DNA of 64,000 nucleotides from an uncultured Bacteroidia bacterium. GTDB taxonomy: Bacteria > Bacteroidota > Bacteroidia > Bacteroidales > Prolixibacteraceae. Both the position numbers and the translations under genes were made by a program. The stretch is taken from assembly GCA_903902325.1 (NCBI GenBank), contig CAIUUO010000183.1, forward strand, positions 1 through 64,000. The letters run 5' to 3'. Under the pieces are notes generated by a model. That model was not told the DNA's origin and searched no databases. It saw nothing but the letters and a program-made list of their open reading frames with translations. Positions 63,216 through 64,000 of the stretch are shown one piece after another; the stretch's first letter is position 1, and each line of letters starts with the position of its first letter.

Positions 63216-63231
63216 AGCCATTCAAATGGCT
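63216..63231. promoter_or_regulatory. Inverted repeat in the pepA/mqnC divergent region
   Basis: AGCCATT and AATGGCT are perfect 7-bp inverted arms separated by CA. The site lies 23 bases upstream of pepA and 51 bases upstream of mqnC. It could be an operator for one or both genes. It has no T-run and is too compact for a stable hairpin. Confidence 0.4.
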
Positions 63232-63237
63232 TTGGCT

Positions 63238-63245
63238 CAAAATTA
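63238..63245 (-). promoter_or_regulatory. Candidate -7 element for pepA
   Basis: CAAAATTA is the reverse complement of TAATTTTG, an exact TAnnTTTG match on the minus strand, 45 bases before pepA. No clear -33 element accompanies it. Confidence 0.4.
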
Positions 63246-63281
63246 CTACCTTTAGCCCAATATTAGCAGTGAAAATTTGAA

Positions 63282-64000
63282 ATGAGAGATAAAAGTGAAA
63301 ATTTGCTGTTTGAAAGGGCCCTTCGCCTCGAACATTTATCCCCCTCTGAAGGGTTGGAGCTTTTTAACGATGCCTCTACTCCTGATTTGATCTGGGTAGC
63401 CGATGCACTGAGGCAGATACATAAACCAGGGAAAGTCGTCACCTGGATGATCGACAGGAATGTAAATATCACCAACATATGTATATCGGGATGCACCTTC
63501 TGTAATTTCCACAGGAAAATCAACCAGGAAGGGACTTATACCACTACCATGGATGAATACCACCAGAAAATCGACCAGATGATCCAGCTGGGCGGATCTC
63601 AGCTTTTGCTGCAGGGTGGAATGCATCCCCGATATGGTTTGAAATTCTATACGGATCTTTTCAGCAAACTTAAACAGAAGTACCCCGGGGTGAAACTCCA
63701 TGCACTTGGACCACCGGAAGTAGTTCATATTGCCCGAAAAGAGCGGTTACCCTACCGGGAAGTACTTATTAAATTGATGGAGTCCGGCCTCGACAGCCTT
63801 CCGGGCGCCGGGGCAGAAATTCTTTGCGACCGTGTCAGGAAACAGATATCCCCCGGAAAAGCATCTGCCCAGGAATGGCTGGATGTCATGAAGGAAGCAC
63901 ATCAACTGAACATGCTCACATCGGCTACCATGATGTTCGGCCACATCGAGACACCCATGGAAAGGATGGAACACCTGGTCAGGCTGAGGGAATTGCAGGA
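63282..64000 (+). CDS. mqnC: Cyclic dehypoxanthinyl futalosine synthase MqnC, 3'-truncated by window edge
   Basis: MqnC is a radical SAM enzyme that cyclises dehypoxanthine futalosine in the alternative (futalosine) menaquinone pathway. The frame runs to the window end (239 codons). The [4Fe-4S] motif CISGCTFC has Cys67, Cys71 and Cys74. VTWMIDRNVNITNICISGC and GGMHPRYGLKFYTDLF, then the LPGAGAEILCDRVR segment, are MqnC/MqnE family features. MqnE (aminofutalosine synthase) is the closest alternative; the DRNVNITN and LPGAGAEIL patterns favour MqnC. Confidence 0.88.
   Translation, partial: MRDKSENLLFERALRLEHLSPSEGLELFNDASTPDLIWVADALRQIHKPGKVVTWMIDRNVNITNICISGCTFCNFHRKINQEGTYTTTMDEYHQKIDQMIQLGGSQLLLQGGMHPRYGLKFYTDLFSKLKQKYPGVKLHALGPPEVVHIARKERLPYREVLIKLMESGLDSLPGAGAEILCDRVRKQISPGKASAQEWLDVMKEAHQLNMLTSATMMFGHIETPMERMEHLVRLRELQ

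Noticed and set aside
1..64000. tRNA or rRNA genes
   Set aside because: No GGTTCGAATCC-type T-loop signatures or rRNA stretches were seen in any gap. This was a visual scan only.

Overview
The window is chromosomal DNA from a member of the Bacteroidota, most likely the Bacteroidia or Bacteroidales side of the phylum. The main evidence is a 2501-residue SprA/Sov translocon protein of the type IX secretion system directly behind ruvA. Supporting signs are a sufBCDSE-sufT operon, LytTR and GSCFA proteins, DUF3098 next to ftsX, a phosphorylase/GH57/debranching glycogen cluster, and several matches to the Bacteroidota -7 promoter element TAnnTTTG. mqnC at the right edge points to menaquinone synthesis by the futalosine route. 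I see no rRNA, tRNA, CRISPR array, prophage or transposase gene. Gene content is mostly core genome.

Layout. 1-5.4 kb (+): hemW (5'-truncated), ybeY, mnmG, a perfect parS-like palindrome, apt and uvrC. This part is clearly more AT-rich than the rest. 5.4-9.1 kb (-): an operon of a membrane-fusion lipoprotein, a TolC-like protein and lipoate-protein ligase, with no inner-membrane pump. 9.3-13.8 kb: a TSUP permease, efp with a strong shared terminator, then queA, truB, DUF3098 and ftsX (-). 13.9-23.1 kb: a surface-glycan block with a YfhO-type membrane protein, flippase, GT2, a methyltransferase and two GT4 enzymes, ending in tsaB. 23.3-31.6 kb: an orphan LytTR response regulator preceded by a 27-codon overlapping ORF, then the glycogen/alpha-glucan cluster (GDE, GT4 synthase-like, GH57, glgP). 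31.7-37.8 kb: GSCFA protein, alpha/beta hydrolase, queG, VOC protein, methyltransferase and a short GH106-like protein. 37.9-44.1 kb: the Fe-S assembly operon sufB-C-D-S-E-T. 44.3-51.6 kb (+): thiL, then a complete MacB-type efflux operon (ATPase, two permeases, HlyD-like, TolC-like) behind an apparent ECF-sigma promoter. 51.6-63.2 kb (-): pepA, pdxA, ruvA, sprA, rnhB. 63.3 kb onward (+): mqnC, cut by the window end.

The most unusual signal lies in the gaps between genes. At least eight families of short tandem 'word' repeats (7-, 9- and 20-bp units) and a 48-bp REP-like element are confined to intergenic DNA and recur at separate loci, sometimes as near-identical copies. Examples are an exact 36-bp copy at two places in the suf operon, a 47/48 inverted copy 6.6 kb apart, and a 9-bp word family that brackets thiL. 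One pair forms a 188-bp MITE-like unit between sufB and sufC. Other points of interest are the parS-like site behind mnmG, a GH57 protein whose expected catalytic Asp is Asn, an 11-bp inverted repeat upstream of glgP, and a pump-less efflux pair fused in an operon to lplA.

All calls come from reading the sequence. No database search was run, and family assignments rest on remembered motifs.
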